The position numbers and the translations under genes were made by a program. Below, piece by piece: positions 54,187 through 64,000 of a stretch of 64,000 nucleotides of DNA (the stretch's first letter is position 1; each line of letters begins with the position of its first letter). The DNA is from Colwellia sp. M166 (GTDB lineage: Bacteria > Pseudomonadota > Gammaproteobacteria > Enterobacterales > Alteromonadaceae), in contig NZ_CP040755.1 in NCBI RefSeq assembly GCF_024585285.1, positions 3,534,001 to 3,598,000 on the forward strand, given 5' to 3'. The notes beneath the pieces were generated by a model. The model made no database searches and was not told the origin of the DNA. It saw only the letters and a list, made by a program, of their open reading frames with translations.

Positions 54187-55659
54187 ATGTTAAGAATTGC
54201 CCAAGAAGCGTTAACCTTTGACGATGTTTTACTAGTACCAGCCCATTCTACGGTACTGCCTCATACTGCCGACTTAAAAACAAAATTAACTCGAAAGATC
54301 AATTTAAATGTTCCTATGATTTCTGCGTCGATGGACACAGTAACAGAAGCACGTTTAGCCATTACTTTAGCGCAAGAGGGCGGTTTAGGTTTTATTCATA
54401 AAAACATGACTATTGCTGAACAAGCCAAAAATGTTTCTAAAGTTAAGAAATTTGAAAGTGGTATTGTTTCCGACCCCGTAACCGTCAACCCGAGTGCAAG
54501 TATTTTAGATACCATGCGCTTAGCGGATGAACTGGGTTTTTCTGGTTTTCCTGTTGTTGATGAAGGAAATAAGCTCGTCGGTATTATTACCGGTCGTGAT
54601 TTACGCTTTGAAACCGATTTAACTAAACCTGTTTCGGCCTTAATGACCAAAAAAGATAAATTAGTTACCGTTAAAGAAGGCGCATCACGTGCTGAGATTT
54701 TAGGCTTGATGCACGAACATCGCATTGAAAAAATCCTGATGATTGATAACGCTTTTACCTTAAAAGGCTTAATTACCGTTAAAGATTATCAAAAAGCTGA
54801 AAGCAAGCCTAACGCCTGTAAAGACGAATTAGGTCGCTTACGTGTTGGTGCTGCTGTTGGTGTTGGTGCAGGTACAGATGAACGTATCGACGCACTCGTT
54901 GCCGCTGGTGTTGATGTATTATTGATTGATACTTCTCATGGTCATTCACAAGGTGTTATTGACCGTGTTGCTGAAACTCGCAATAAATACCCAGACTTAC
55001 AAATTATTGCCGGTAACGTTGCTACGGGCGCCGGTGCTAAAGCATTAGCTGATGTTGGCGTTGATGCAGTAAAAGTAGGTATCGGCCCAGGTTCAATTTG
55101 TACTACTCGTATCGTTACCGGTGTTGGAGTACCACAACTAACGGCTATTTCGAATGCTGTTGAAGCCTTAAAAGGCACGGGTATTCCGGTTATTGCTGAT
55201 GGTGGTATTCGTTTTTCTGGTGATATCGCTAAAGCACTAGTTGCTGGCGCACATTGTGTCATGGTTGGTAGCATGTTTGCCGGTACAGAAGAAGCACCGG
55301 GTGAAGTTGAACTGTATCAAGGTCGTTATTACAAATCTTATCGTGGTATGGGTTCACTTGGCGCTATGAGCCAAAAAGAAGGCTCAAGCGATCGTTACTT
55401 CCAAAAATCTGATGGCGAAGCTGATAAGTTAGTGCCTGAAGGTATTGAAGGCCGTGTTGCTTATAAAGGCCCTGTTGCCGCTATTATTCATCAGCAGATG
55501 GGCGGTTTGCGTTCATCAATGGGTTTAACTGGCTCTGCAACAATTGAAATCATGCGTACTAAACCTGAGTTTATGAAGATCACTTCTGCGGGCATGGGCG
55601 AGTCACATGTACATGACGTTACCATCACCAAAGAAGCCCCTAATTATCGTATGGGCTAG
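54187..55659 (+). CDS. guaB: IMP dehydrogenase
   Basis: 490 residues. A TIM barrel is interrupted by two CBS domains (~95-205; [29 protein letters not shown]). The catalytic cysteine is in [15 protein letters not shown], and [13 protein letters not shown] and [10 protein letters not shown] follow. It commits IMP to guanine nucleotides. Preceded by TTTTAGAGAG, with guaA 255 bases downstream. Confidence 0.97.
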   Translation: MLRIAQEALTFDDVLLVPAHSTVLPHTADLKTKLTRKINLNVPMISASMDTVTEARLAITLAQEGGLGFIHKNMTIAEQAKNVSKVKKFESGIVSDPVTVNPSASILDTMRLADELGFSGFPVVDEGNKLVGIITGRDLRFETDLTKPVSALMTKKDKLVTVKEGASRAEILGLMHEHRIEKILMIDNAFTLKGLITVKDYQKAESKPNACKDELGRLRVGAAVGVGAGTDERIDALVAAGVDVLLIDTSHGHSQGVIDRVAETRNKYPDLQIIAGNVATGAGAKALADVGVDAVKVGIGPGSICTTRIVTGVGVPQLTAISNAVEALKGTGIPVIADGGIRFSGDIAKALVAGAHCVMVGSMFAGTEEAPGEVELYQGRYYKSYRGMGSLGAMSQKEGSSDRYFQKSDGEADKLVPEGIEGRVAYKGPVAAIIHQQMGGLRSSMGLTGSATIEIMRTKPEFMKITSAGMGESHVHDVTITKEAPNYRMG

Positions 55660-55913
55660 AAGAATATTTTATTACTTGGCTATTTAACGTAATAGCGGCA
55701 TCAGAAGTGCTCATTGACTAGCGTCAACTCCGCGCTAGAGCCTTGACTTGAGCTAAAATATTCACAACGTAGTATCGCTAGAAACAATATTAATCTTTAA
55801 CAAAACTTAATATTGTCAAAGATGAAAAATTCAAACGCCCTGTACTGGTATTAAGTTCAGGGTGTTGTTATTTATAAACAATACCTTTGTTGGTAAAAAG
55901 TAGGAAAACAACC
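55660..55913 (+). other. guaB-guaA intergenic region
   Basis: About 250 bases without a gene. AACGCCCTG (55834-55842) can pair with CAGGGTGTT (55858-55866), but no proper T-tract follows, so it is a weak terminator candidate or a leader structure. No PurR box was recognised. Confidence 0.4.
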
Positions 55914-57491
55914 ATGAGTAAAGACATTCATGATCACCGAATACTGATATTAGATTTTGGTTCACAATACACTCAATTGATCGCTCGTCGTGTGCGTGAA
56001 ATAGGCGTTTATTGTGAATTATGGGCGTGGGATGTAACGCAAGAACAAATTGAAGCTTTTAACCCGACAGGTATTATTTTAGCTGGCGGACCTGAGTCAG
56101 TTACCGAGCTTAACTCTCCACGTGCACCTGAATATGTTTTCAATGCCGGTGTACCGGTTTTAGGTATTTGTTACGGCATGCAAACTATGGCTGAGCAATT
56201 AGGTGGTGGTGTTCAAGGCTCTGAACATAAAGAGTTTGGCTATGCCGCTGTTGAAGTTATCGCTAAGTCGGCACTTTTTAATGCTATTGAAGACAACGTT
56301 AGTGCTAACGGTAATGCTTTATTAGATGTTTGGATGAGTCACGGCGATAAAGTTTCAGCGATCCCTGAAGGTTTTGTGACGGTTGCACAAACACCGAGTT
56401 GTAAATATGCCGCTATGGTGAATGAAGAAAAGCAATTTTATGGCGTTCAGTTTCATCCTGAAGTTACTCACACTAAGCAAGGTTTGCGTATTTTAGAGCA
56501 CTTTGTTGTTGATATTTGTCAATGTGAAAAATTGTGGACCCCAGCGTCAATTATTGAAGACGCAATTGAAAAAATGAAAGCACAAGTGGGTGATGACGAA
56601 GTCGTGCTTGGCTTATCGGGTGGTGTTGATTCATCTGTAGTTGCTATGCTTTTACATCGCGCTATCGGTGATAAATTAACTTGTGTTTTTGTCGATAACG
56701 GCTTATTACGTTTGAATGAAGGTCAGCAAGTGATGGATATGTTTGGTGACCATTTTGGTCTGAATATTATTCATGTTAATGCTGAAAATCGTTTCTTAGA
56801 CCGTTTAGCAGATGAGAATGATCCTGAGAAAAAACGCAAAATTATTGGTAATGTTTTTGTTGAAATCTTTGATGAAGAAGCCAGCAAATTAGCCAATGCA
56901 AAATGGTTAGCACAAGGCACTATCTATCCTGATGTCATTGAATCAGCAGCATCCGCTACTGGTAAAGCCCATGTGATTAAATCTCATCACAATGTGGGTG
57001 GCCTACCTGAAGATATGGAGCTGGGCCTAGTTGAGCCATTACGTGAGCTATTCAAAGATGAAGTACGTAAAATAGGCTTAGAGCTTGGCTTACCTTACGA
57101 CATGCTTTATCGTCATCCGTTCCCAGGGCCTGGCTTAGGTGTACGAATTCTTGGTGAAGTGAAAAAGGAATACGCTGACTTGTTACGTCGTGCTGATCAT
57201 ATTTTTATTGAAGAATTACACAAACACGACTTATATAAAAAAGTTAGTCAAGCGTTTACCGTGTTTTTACCGGTACGCTCTGTTGGCGTGATGGGTGATG
57301 CCCGTAAATATGACTGGGTTGTATCACTACGTTGTGTTGAAACGATTGATTTCATGACTGCCCGTTGGTCACACTTACCGTATGATTTCTTAGGTTTAGT
57401 GTCTAACCGAATTATTAACGAAATTGATGGTATTTCTCGGGTAGTTTACGATATTTCAGGGAAACCACCTGCGACTATCGAATGGGAGTAA
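55914..57491 (+). CDS. guaA: GMP synthase (glutamine-hydrolysing)
   Basis: 525 residues from the ATG at 55914 ([21 protein letters not shown], normal N-terminus), preceded by TAGGAAAACA. The glutamine amidotransferase has GICYGMQ with the catalytic Cys and QFHPEVTHT with the His. The ATP-pyrophosphatase loop is LSGGVDSSV and the dimerisation domain ends KPPATIEWE. It converts XMP to GMP after GuaB. An upstream in-frame start adds nine unconserved residues. Confidence 0.97.
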   Translation: MSKDIHDHRILILDFGSQYTQLIARRVREIGVYCELWAWDVTQEQIEAFNPTGIILAGGPESVTELNSPRAPEYVFNAGVPVLGICYGMQTMAEQLGGGVQGSEHKEFGYAAVEVIAKSALFNAIEDNVSANGNALLDVWMSHGDKVSAIPEGFVTVAQTPSCKYAAMVNEEKQFYGVQFHPEVTHTKQGLRILEHFVVDICQCEKLWTPASIIEDAIEKMKAQVGDDEVVLGLSGGVDSSVVAMLLHRAIGDKLTCVFVDNGLLRLNEGQQVMDMFGDHFGLNIIHVNAENRFLDRLADENDPEKKRKIIGNVFVEIFDEEASKLANAKWLAQGTIYPDVIESAASATGKAHVIKSHHNVGGLPEDMELGLVEPLRELFKDEVRKIGLELGLPYDMLYRHPFPGPGLGVRILGEVKKEYADLLRRADHIFIEELHKHDLYKKVSQAFTVFLPVRSVGVMGDARKYDWVVSLRCVETIDFMTARWSHLPYDFLGLVSNRIINEIDGISRVVYDISGKPPATIEWE

Positions 57492-57559
57492 TCCTCCTTT
57501 AAGCGGGTTGTAATATTCAACTTATGCTTAGCGTTCAGTTAGTGCTTAATAAATATTAT

Positions 57560-57596
57560 AAAACCTCAATGTTGCAAAACCTTGGGGTTTTCTTTT
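57560..57596 (+). terminator. Intrinsic terminator of guaA
   Basis: AAAACCTCAA pairs with TTGGGGTTTT (one G-T pair) across a 12-base loop; CTTTT follows. Confidence 0.8.
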
Positions 57597-57612
57597 AAAT
57601 GAGGATGAGATC

Positions 57613-57966
57613 ATGACCATCGAAAGATTAGAAACCAAAACCCGCATGAGCCGGATAGTAAAGCACAATAACACAGTGTACTTGTGTGGACAGGTTTGTG
57701 CAGATGCTAGCCAAAGTATTACTGAGCAAACGCAAACTATGCTAGATAAGGTTGAAGCTTTATTGTTAGAGGCGGGTAGCTCAAAGAAGCATTTGTTATC
57801 AGCAACGATATATTTAAAAACTATGGCTGACTTTGCTGCGATGAATACTGTCTGGGATGCATGGGTACCCGAAGGGTTTGCGCCTGCTCGTGCTTGCGTG
57901 CAAGCTGCAATGGCAAGAGATGTACTGCTTGTTGAAATAAGTGTTGTCGCAGCGTTAATACAGTAA
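57613..57966 (+). CDS. RidA family protein (YjgF/YER057c/UK114)
   Basis: 117 residues. The family core [37 protein letters not shown] and the C-terminal [11 protein letters not shown] with the imine-binding arginine are present. RidA proteins hydrolyse reactive enamines and imines. It differs from canonical RidA at the N-terminus, so a sub-family with unknown substrate is likely. ATG behind GAGGATGAGA; close to the downstream helicase gene. Confidence 0.87.
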   Translation: MTIERLETKTRMSRIVKHNNTVYLCGQVCADASQSITEQTQTMLDKVEALLLEAGSSKKHLLSATIYLKTMADFAAMNTVWDAWVPEGFAPARACVQAAMARDVLLVEISVVAALIQ

Positions 57967-57997
57967 ACTAGTTTGATACCGAATAAATAGGCTAAAT

Positions 57998-59953
57998 ATG
58001 TCGACGTTACAGCAATCATTAAAAACTACTTTTGGTTTTGACAACTTTAGAACAGGACAAGAGCAAACTGTTACTCAGTTACTTAATGGTGACTCTTCAT
58101 TAGCAATATTCCCTACCGGCGCGGGGAAATCATTGTGTTATCAATTAGCCGCAATAAACTTACCGCATTTAACCTTAGTCGTTTCTCCGTTACTGGCTTT
58201 GATGAAAGATCAGTTGGCATTTTTACATACCAAAGGTATCCCTGCCGCTAGTATCGACTCAACATTATCATTTGAGCAAAGTCAGCAAATTACCCGAGAT
58301 GTGCGCTCAGGGAAAATTAAGGTTTTAATGGTGTCAGTTGAGCGTTTCAAAAACGAACGTTTTCGTCAGTTTATTGAATCAATAGCCATCTCTATGCTGG
58401 TGGTAGATGAAGCGCATTGTATTTCTGAATGGGGCCACAATTTTCGACCTGATTATCTCAAGCTACCGCGTTATCGCCAAGAATTAAATATTCCTCTAGT
58501 ACTGCTATTAACGGCAACGGCGACGAAAGAAGTTAAACAAGATATGGCCAATAAATTTGCGATATCTGAGCAGCACATTGTCCAAACTGGCTTTTATCGC
58601 AATAACCTCGATCTATCAGTTTTACCGGTTGATGAAAATCAAAAGCATCAAACCTTACTTAATGTTATACGCCAATATGACGGTAGCGGCATTGTTTATG
58701 TTACTTTGCAGCACAGTGCGGAAAAGGTGGCTGATTTTCTACAGCAGCAAGGACTGCAAGCACAGGCTTATCATGCAGGCTTTAAAGATGATGTTAGGCA
58801 GAGCGTTCAGCAAGACTTTATGCAAGGTAAAGTACGTATTGTGGTGGCAACGATTGCTTTTGGTATGGGCATCGACAAAGCTGATATTCGTTTTGTTATC
58901 CACTATGATTTGCCGAAATCAATCGAAAATTATAGCCAAGAAATTGGTCGTGCTGGCAGAGATAAACAAAACTCTGCCTGTTTTACTTTGGCGAACCTTG
59001 ATGGCTTGCATACGGTAGAGAACTTTGTTTATGCGGATACTCCTGAACGTTCCAGTATTGATTATGTTTTGCAAAATATTCGTAGTGAAATGCAAAATGG
59101 TCAATGGGAATTACAAGTACTATCGTTGTCAAACGCTAGTAACATCAAACAGTTGCCATTAAAAACCTTACTTGTGCAACTAGAGTTACTTGGTGTTATT
59201 GATGCTAAATTTAGTTATTTTGCCGATTTTAAATTCAAGTTTGTCACGCCTAAAGAGCAAATTATTAATAGCTTTAATGCCGAACGAGCGGAGTTTTTAA
59301 CGCAAGTTTTTAGTTGTGCAAAAATGAAAAAAATCTGGGGGGAGCCTGATTTTGAGTTAATGCATAACCGATATAATGCGCCGAGAAAAAGAATTGTCTC
59401 AGCACTTGAGTATTTAGCTGATCAACAGCATATTGTTTTGGAAACGAAAAAAGCCACAGAAGTGTTTAGTATTAATAGCATGGCTTTAGATAGTCGTGAC
59501 TTAGTTGCACGGCTTTATCACTATTTTGTAGAAAAAGAACAGTCAGAAATTAAACGTATTAGTCGTTTAGTGCAATTTTTTCAAAGTGATCGTTGCTTAA
59601 CCAAACAGTTGTCAAATTACTTTGATGATAAGCTAGCACCTGAAAATTGTGGGCATTGCTCAGTTTGTCGCGGTCAGGTAGCGATACTACCGTATTCAAG
59701 CAATCAACAAAATGTTAGCAGTGAAATGATTGCATTGGCAATTACGCAATTACAGCAGCATTTTTCGACCTTAAAAAACACTAATACAGGATCACCTGAA
59801 GCCTTGTCTCTTGAGACCATTTGTCGATTTTTGTCCGGCATGAGTGTACCGTTATTTACTCGTGCTAAAGTACGCAAGTTGAGTTACTTTGGTGTTTGCC
59901 AACATATGCGTTATGCCGAGATTAAAGCACAAGTTGTGAACTACTTAGCGTAA
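57998..59953 (+). CDS. RecQ family ATP-dependent DNA helicase
   Basis: 651 residues. Helicase motifs are FRTGQEQTVTQLL (motif 0), FPTGAGKSLCYQ (I), VVDEAHCISEWGHNFRPDY (II with aromatic loop), LTATAT and QEIGRAGRD (VI). A zinc-binding region (CLTKQLSNYFDD, ENCGHCSVC) appears late, after ~570, and there is no recognisable HRDC domain. The domain spacing differs from RecQ proper, so it is probably a paralogous RecQ-like helicase rather than the main recQ. Confidence 0.85.
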   Translation: MSTLQQSLKTTFGFDNFRTGQEQTVTQLLNGDSSLAIFPTGAGKSLCYQLAAINLPHLTLVVSPLLALMKDQLAFLHTKGIPAASIDSTLSFEQSQQITRDVRSGKIKVLMVSVERFKNERFRQFIESIAISMLVVDEAHCISEWGHNFRPDYLKLPRYRQELNIPLVLLLTATATKEVKQDMANKFAISEQHIVQTGFYRNNLDLSVLPVDENQKHQTLLNVIRQYDGSGIVYVTLQHSAEKVADFLQQQGLQAQAYHAGFKDDVRQSVQQDFMQGKVRIVVATIAFGMGIDKADIRFVIHYDLPKSIENYSQEIGRAGRDKQNSACFTLANLDGLHTVENFVYADTPERSSIDYVLQNIRSEMQNGQWELQVLSLSNASNIKQLPLKTLLVQLELLGVIDAKFSYFADFKFKFVTPKEQIINSFNAERAEFLTQVFSCAKMKKIWGEPDFELMHNRYNAPRKRIVSALEYLADQQHIVLETKKATEVFSINSMALDSRDLVARLYHYFVEKEQSEIKRISRLVQFFQSDRCLTKQLSNYFDDKLAPENCGHCSVCRGQVAILPYSSNQQNVSSEMIALAITQLQQHFSTLKNTNTGSPEALSLETICRFLSGMSVPLFTRAKVRKLSYFGVCQHMRYAEIKAQVVNYLA

Positions 59954-59967
59954 ATAAGCACATCAAA

Positions 59968-59989
59968 AAAGGCACTATTCAGTGCCTTT
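59968..59989 (+). terminator. Intrinsic terminator of the RecQ-like gene
   Basis: AAAGGCACT and AGTGCCTTT form a perfect 9-bp stem with an ATTC loop and an upstream A-run; it may also act for the opposing slyD-like gene. Confidence 0.8.
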
Positions 59990-60079
59990 ATGTTCAGGGC
60001 GAACGGTATGCCGTGATGCCATGGATGGCAAGGAATGACGATGTTCAGCGAGTGCTACAGACTTATGCCTGTTTTTAGA

Positions 60080-60568
60080 TTAGTGGCTATGACCACAACC
60101 GCCTTCAGCGTGTACATGGCCATGAGCTAACTCTTCTTCAGTCGCGTCACGTACTGCTAATATTTCAACATCAAATTTTAAGTCGATACCTGCTAGAGGG
60201 TGATTACCATCAACAGTGATGTCGTCTTCAGTTACGTCAATAACAATAACGGTTTGTTCGCCTTCATCGGTAGTTGCACGCAGTTGGCTACCCACGGCTA
60301 AATCTTCAATACCGCCAAACATATCTTTAGGTACGGTTTGCACAAAGCCATCTTCACGTTGGCCGTAAGCGTTTTCAGCACTTACTTCAACTTCAAACTT
60401 ATCTCCAGCTTGATGTTCTACTAAGGCTTCTTCTAAGCCAGGAATAAGGTAATGAGAGCCTTGAATTACTGATAAAGGGCTATGATCGTATGAACTATCA
60501 ATTAAAGTATCTTCGTTATCAGATACGGCGTAATGTAGTACAACAACTTTGTCGTCGGTAATTTTCAT
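60080..60568 (-). CDS. SlyD-like FKBP peptidyl-prolyl isomerase
   Basis: 162 residues. The FKBP core (VVLHYAVSDNEDTLIDSS, YLIPGLEEALVEHQAGD) is interrupted by the insert-in-flap chaperone domain (AYGQREDGFVQTVPKDMFG to DGNHPLAG), as in SlyD. The C-terminus GHVHAEGGCGHSH is a short metal-binding tail, much shorter than the E. coli SlyD tail. It assists folding and may deliver nickel. It starts 8 bases downstream of ygfZ. Confidence 0.9.
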   Translation of the reverse strand: MKITDDKVVVLHYAVSDNEDTLIDSSYDHSPLSVIQGSHYLIPGLEEALVEHQAGDKFEVEVSAENAYGQREDGFVQTVPKDMFGGIEDLAVGSQLRATTDEGEQTVIVIDVTEDDITVDGNHPLAGIDLKFDVEILAVRDATEEELAHGHVHAEGGCGHSH

Positions 60569-60576
60569 ATTATGTC

Positions 60577-61554
60577 CTAGTCAATGTCTGTGTTTAATTT
60601 ATAAGGTAAGGCAAGTATGGCTAAAGTTGCATCTTGAGACTTAATGCGTAGCTCTGTGTTATCGTCGATATCATTGGCTAAAACACCTTGAATATAGTTG
60701 TGTTTATTATCTGCTTGATAAACAGCGAGTACATCACCAGCTTTACGCCAATTTTCGCCAAGTTTCTTTTCAATAATATCACCAATATTTGCAATCATAT
60801 CTTTGCCTTCAAGGGCAAACAGTGCTCGTTTGTTTTTACCTAAATACTGCATACGGGCAACGGTTTCTTGCCCTAAGTAACAACCTTTAGTAAAACTAAT
60901 GCCGTTGATTGCTTGTAGGTTTAGCATTTGTGGTACATATTCCGCAACATAGTGTGAAGAAAGTAATGGAAAACCTTGAGTAATTTCGAGTAAATCCCAT
61001 ACTGCATTGCTATATATTGGCAAGTTAAGCTGGGTAGAAATTGTTGCGATGGTTTCTGGGTTATCAATAATAAGGTAGCGACTGATATTACCAGCAAGGT
61101 AAACTAAGGTTGTATTATTAACTTGCACAACAGGAGTTAATGAGTCAGGTATTTGTTGAAATACTTCGGCTAATTTAGTTGCCGCTTGTTCACCGGCAAC
61201 GGCTAAATAAGCGTTGTCACTATCTTGGTTTATTTCTACTTTAGCAAAAACGCCAAATTTTTTCAGTTCAGCTAATGATTGTGCAATTGAACTTTTTGGT
61301 TGTAAAAGCAGAAATTTGCTTTGATGTTCGAGTAAACGAAAAGCAGAAAATACTTTACCTTTAGCATTACAGTGCGCGCCATTAAGCAGCTTCTTTTCTG
61401 CCAAGTTGTCGACATCGCAAGTTACCTGACCTTGTAAGTACTTTACTTGTTCTTCACCTGAAAGGGTGATCGCAGCTAAATTATCAAGGTTAATGGCAAA
61501 TGCTGCTGGCAATTCGCTATAACTAGGTAAACTATTATTTATCATGTTGGTCAT
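60577..61554 (-). CDS. ygfZ: tRNA-modifying/Fe-S cluster protein YgfZ
   Basis: About 325 residues. The folate-binding GcvT-like fold contains the invariant KGCYLGQETVARMQYLGKNKR, whose cysteine is essential in YgfZ; here it is seen as KGCYLGQE. YLQGQVTCDVD near the N-terminus is also conserved. It supports maturation of some Fe-S proteins such as MiaB. The start is uncertain: ATG at 61554 (MTNMINNSLP) or 61545, neither with a strong ribosome site; a start farther upstream would add a hydrophobic, unconserved stretch. Confidence 0.88.
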   Translation of the reverse strand: MTNMINNSLPSYSELPAAFAINLDNLAAITLSGEEQVKYLQGQVTCDVDNLAEKKLLNGAHCNAKGKVFSAFRLLEHQSKFLLLQPKSSIAQSLAELKKFGVFAKVEINQDSDNAYLAVAGEQAATKLAEVFQQIPDSLTPVVQVNNTTLVYLAGNISRYLIIDNPETIATISTQLNLPIYSNAVWDLLEITQGFPLLSSHYVAEYVPQMLNLQAINGISFTKGCYLGQETVARMQYLGKNKRALFALEGKDMIANIGDIIEKKLGENWRKAGDVLAVYQADNKHNYIQGVLANDIDDNTELRIKSQDATLAILALPYKLNTDID

Positions 61555-61742
61555 CCGGCAATATTGCTGAAAAAAGGCTATTACCATCATAAATGAGGAC
61601 ATTTATTCAAATTACAAGCCAATATCTGGTTTTTTCTGCTACTTTACTAGATGAGTGTTGATTAATTTTATGATCAATTCGTGGCTATTTTTACTTCTGA
61701 TTTGTTAGAATACGGCGAGATTTTACTAAATTAGGGTGATGT

Positions 61743-61994
61743 ATGACATTAACGGATAATAAACCTCGACTTCGTTGGGCTTGTCGACGTGGAATGCTAG
61801 AGTTAGATGTGCTTTTTATGCCATTTGTTGAAGAGGCATATGATGATTTATCTATTGAAAATAAAGCTATTTTCGAACGTTTATTAGCATGTCAAGACCC
61901 TGAATTATTCGCATGGTTTATGGGACATGAAGCTTGTGAAGATAAAGACCTCAACGCCATGGTGCAGTTTATATTACAGCGAGTTAAAGTATAA
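61743..61994 (+). CDS. sdhE: FAD assembly factor SdhE
   Basis: 83 residues. RRGMLELDVLFMPF contains the RGxxE motif required for covalent flavinylation of succinate dehydrogenase. LLACQDPELFAWFMG is the conserved second helix block. Preceded by TTAGGGTGATGT. It is paired with ygfX, as in other gammaproteobacteria. Confidence 0.95.
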   Translation: MTLTDNKPRLRWACRRGMLELDVLFMPFVEEAYDDLSIENKAIFERLLACQDPELFAWFMGHEACEDKDLNAMVQFILQRVKV

Positions 61995-62436
61995 TATTAA
62001 AATATCGCCTTCTTTGCATAGGGCGATATTTAACTTACTATTCTATTTAGCATTTGCTTACCTTTTTTTAGCGATATTCATCGGATTTAAACTTTGGCTT
62101 TTTGCTATTATTGGGCTTTTCTTCTGTCTGATTATTTTTTTATATCGACAGCTGCCAAACTCACAAGCAAAGCAATACTTGACGTTACTAACATCAAGTA
62201 AGTACCAAACAGGAGATGATTTTGTGCTACTTCAAACTGGTGAGTGTCAATTTGTGGCTCAACAAACGGTGCAGTTATCGGCGAGTTCACAAATTAATTT
62301 GTGGGGATACTGGCTGGTTTTTACAGCTAATGATAGTGATTTATCTCAACGGTTTATTTTCAAAGATAGTTTGTCGGCTCAAGATCAAGCGCGCTTGGCG
62401 CGCACAATCATGCGTGCAAAGTACCTTAAGGGCTAA
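61927..62436 (+). CDS. YgfX-like membrane protein
   Basis: Up to 169 residues. Two adjacent hydrophobic helices ([21 protein letters not shown] and [18 protein letters not shown], with a short turn) precede a soluble beta-rich part ([23 protein letters not shown]), as in YgfX/CptA. The ATG at 61927 overlaps sdhE by 68 bases; an internal GTG is possible, so the start is unsure. Its end overlaps nadB by 11 bases on the opposite strand. Confidence 0.75.
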   Translation: MKLVKIKTSTPWCSLYYSELKYNIKISPSLHRAIFNLLFYLAFAYLFLAIFIGFKLWLFAIIGLFFCLIIFLYRQLPNSQAKQYLTLLTSSKYQTGDDFVLLQTGECQFVAQQTVQLSASSQINLWGYWLVFTANDSDLSQRFIFKDSLSAQDQARLARTIMRAKYLKG

Positions 62437-64000
62437 GAATGGTTATTTTAGCCTCGGTAAGTAGCTCGGGGTAATCAAGAGTGTAATGTAAACCACGACT
62501 TTCTTTACGAGCTAAGGCTGAGCGAATAATCAGTTCAGCAACTTGTACTAAGTTTCTTAATTCTAACAGGTTATTACTAACTCTAAAGTTACAGTAATAT
62601 TCGTCAATTTCACTTTGTAATAATTCTACGCGATGTAAGGCTCTTTCTAGACGCTTTGTAGTTCTGACAATACCGACGAAATCCCACATAAATAACCGTA
62701 GTTCATGCCAATTATGTTGAATAACCACTTCTTCATCAGAATCAGTGACTCTACTTTCATCCCATAGGGGTAGCTTAATACAAGCTTGTTTCGTTGCTAG
62801 GCCTTTTTCGATATCAATGGCTGCCGCTCGCGCGTAAACCAAACATTCAAGCAACGAGTTACTTGCCATGCGATTAGCACCATGTAAGCCAGTATATGCA
62901 ACTTCGCCTATGGCATATAAGTTATCAATATCGGTTTTACCTTGTTGGTTAATCATCACACCACCACAGGTATAGTGAGCTGCAGGTACAACCGGCATCG
63001 GTTGTTTGGTGATGTCGATACCAAGTGCCAGTGTTCTTTCGTAAATAGTCGGGAAGTGCTGTTTAATAAAGTCACTTGATTTATGGCTGATATCTAAATA
63101 CATACAATCGGCGCCTAAGCGTTTCATTTCGAAATCGATTGCCCGCGCAACAATATCACGAGGAGCTAATTCAGCACGCTCATCAAAGCTCGGCATAAAG
63201 CGACTACCGTCAGGACGCAGTAATACCGCACCTTCGCCTCTTAAGGCTTCTGTCAATAAGAAAGTACCAGCGTCAGGGTGAAATAAGCAGGTAGGATGGA
63301 ATTGATTAAACTCCATATTGGCAACACGACAACCGGCGCGCCATGCCATGGCAATACCATCACCGCTAGCCACATCGGGATTTGAAGTGTATTGATAAAC
63401 TTTACTTGCGCCACCGGTTGCTAAAATTGTTTTTTGTGCAAAGACACTTTCGACGTGTTCGTCATTTCGGTTCCAGACATAAGCACCGATACATGCTCGT
63501 TCAGTAGTTGCTTGGTTTTCCTGATAAACCAGATCAATGGCGTTATAACGCTCAAAAATACGAATACGACGGTGGTTTTTGACCTGTGACACCAGTGTGG
63601 TTTGAATGGCTGCACCGGTAGCATCTGCGGAGTGTAGAATTCTACGATGGCTATGACCACCTTCTCTGGTTAAATGATAGCGAATATCACCATTTTTTGT
63701 CGGCACATCTTGATCAAAATTAACGCCTTTACCAATTAACCACTCTAAGCAACTTTTAGCATTCTCAGCCGTATATTGCACTGCAGCTTCATCACATAAT
63801 CCGGCACCCGCGACTAAGGTGTCGGCTACATGTGAGGCAACGCTATCATTTTCATCAAATACAGCCGCAACGCCACCTTGCGCATAAAATGTTGAGCCAT
63901 CGTTAATTTGGCCTTTACTGATGATAATAACATCGGCATTTTTTGCCAAATGCAGTGCAAGCGATAATCCAGCTGCGCCACTACCAATAATTAAAACGTC
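62426..64000 (-). CDS. nadB: L-aspartate oxidase (5' end outside window)
   Basis: At least 524 residues are visible, and the frame stays open to base 64000. The first visible residues, [19 protein letters not shown], are the FAD-binding loop, so only a few N-terminal residues are missing. [13 protein letters not shown], the active-site [14 protein letters not shown] and [17 protein letters not shown] are present. It oxidises aspartate to iminoaspartate for NAD synthesis. Confidence 0.95.
   Translation of the reverse strand, partial: DVLIIGSGAAGLSLALHLAKNADVIIISKGQINDGSTFYAQGGVAAVFDENDSVASHVADTLVAGAGLCDEAAVQYTAENAKSCLEWLIGKGVNFDQDVPTKNGDIRYHLTREGGHSHRRILHSADATGAAIQTTLVSQVKNHRRIRIFERYNAIDLVYQENQATTERACIGAYVWNRNDEHVESVFAQKTILATGGASKVYQYTSNPDVASGDGIAMAWRAGCRVANMEFNQFHPTCLFHPDAGTFLLTEALRGEGAVLLRPDGSRFMPSFDERAELAPRDIVARAIDFEMKRLGADCMYLDISHKSSDFIKQHFPTIYERTLALGIDITKQPMPVVPAAHYTCGGVMINQQGKTDIDNLYAIGEVAYTGLHGANRMASNSLLECLVYARAAAIDIEKGLATKQACIKLPLWDESRVTDSDEEVVIQHNWHELRLFMWDFVGIVRTTKRLERALHRVELLQSEIDEYYCNFRVSNNLLELRNLVQVAELIIRSALARKESRGLHYTLDYPELLTEAKITILSP

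Noticed and set aside
54942..55274. Long minus-strand ORF inside guaB
   Set aside because: It is a shadow frame of a strongly conserved gene, with proline-rich composition typical of antisense reading.

Overview
The window is a chromosomal segment of an AT-rich marine gammaproteobacterium. Gene content, gene order and protein style point to the Alteromonadales, most likely a Colwellia/Thalassotalea-type organism: thrLABC, pilW-rodZ-ispG-hisS-yfgM-bamB-der, guaBA, sdhE-ygfX, DUF3718, DUF3820 and DUF2164 proteins. This assignment is inference from family resemblance; no database search was possible.

Layout. 1-3.9 kb: 3' end of the thioredoxin/TPR co-chaperone cnoX, a small MITE, msrA behind MetJ-type operators, a DUF3083-like gene, a DUF3820 gene and rmf. 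4.0-11.2 kb: a molybdenum island. Molybdate import (modABC) and cofactor synthesis (moaA, mobA, moaB, moeB) form one minus-strand operon led by a Moco-riboswitch-like leader, with moeA divergent and an FNR-like site between them. 11.3-18.0 kb: a hydrolase, dbpA, yebG with a LexA-like box, a YgjP-type metalloprotease, and a receiver / CheC-like / diguanylate cyclase trio. 18.1-23.1 kb: the threonine operon with a leader peptide and attenuator. 23.3 kb: ung.

24.2-30.9 kb is the accessory region and the most interesting part. I read it as a remnant array of integron gene cassettes (a CALIN: attC sites without an integron integrase). Three cassettes can be reconstructed. In each, the 5' end (GTTRRRY type) is complementary to the R'' arm of the cassette's own attC: 10/10 in A, 10/10 in B and 9/10 in C. 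They encode a small membrane protein, a HEPN-like protein and a small secreted protein. Two copies of one IS91-like HUH element, which also carries a tyrosine recombinase gene, are present: a full copy at 24495-26827 and a truncated one at 30103-30889. Both sit at the same position of two different attC sites, just after the TAA of R''. At the full copy this is directly before a CAAG tetranucleotide. An IS1182-family element interrupts the R' core of the same attC that the full copy split. This looks like HUH-element targeting of attC.

31-38.5 kb: metabolic and orphan genes (class V aminotransferase, GNAT, FAD oxidoreductase, 2-hydroxyacid dehydrogenase, NnrS, DUF2164, IscX), including a 122-bp tandem duplication across two convergent gene ends. 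38.6-51.8 kb: maeA, ndk, then the conserved rlmN-pilW-rodZ-ispG-hisS-yfgM-bamB-der block. An IS982-family element sits between the der stop codon and its terminator, with a 6-bp target duplication. 52-64 kb: a PilZ protein, xseA, guaB-guaA, a RidA protein, a RecQ-family helicase, a SlyD-type FKBP, ygfZ, sdhE-ygfX and nadB, which runs off the right edge.

The 226-bp MITE near the left end has ends related to the IS982-type element at 50.8 kb and also carries a 6-bp duplication, so the two are probably a non-autonomous/autonomous pair.
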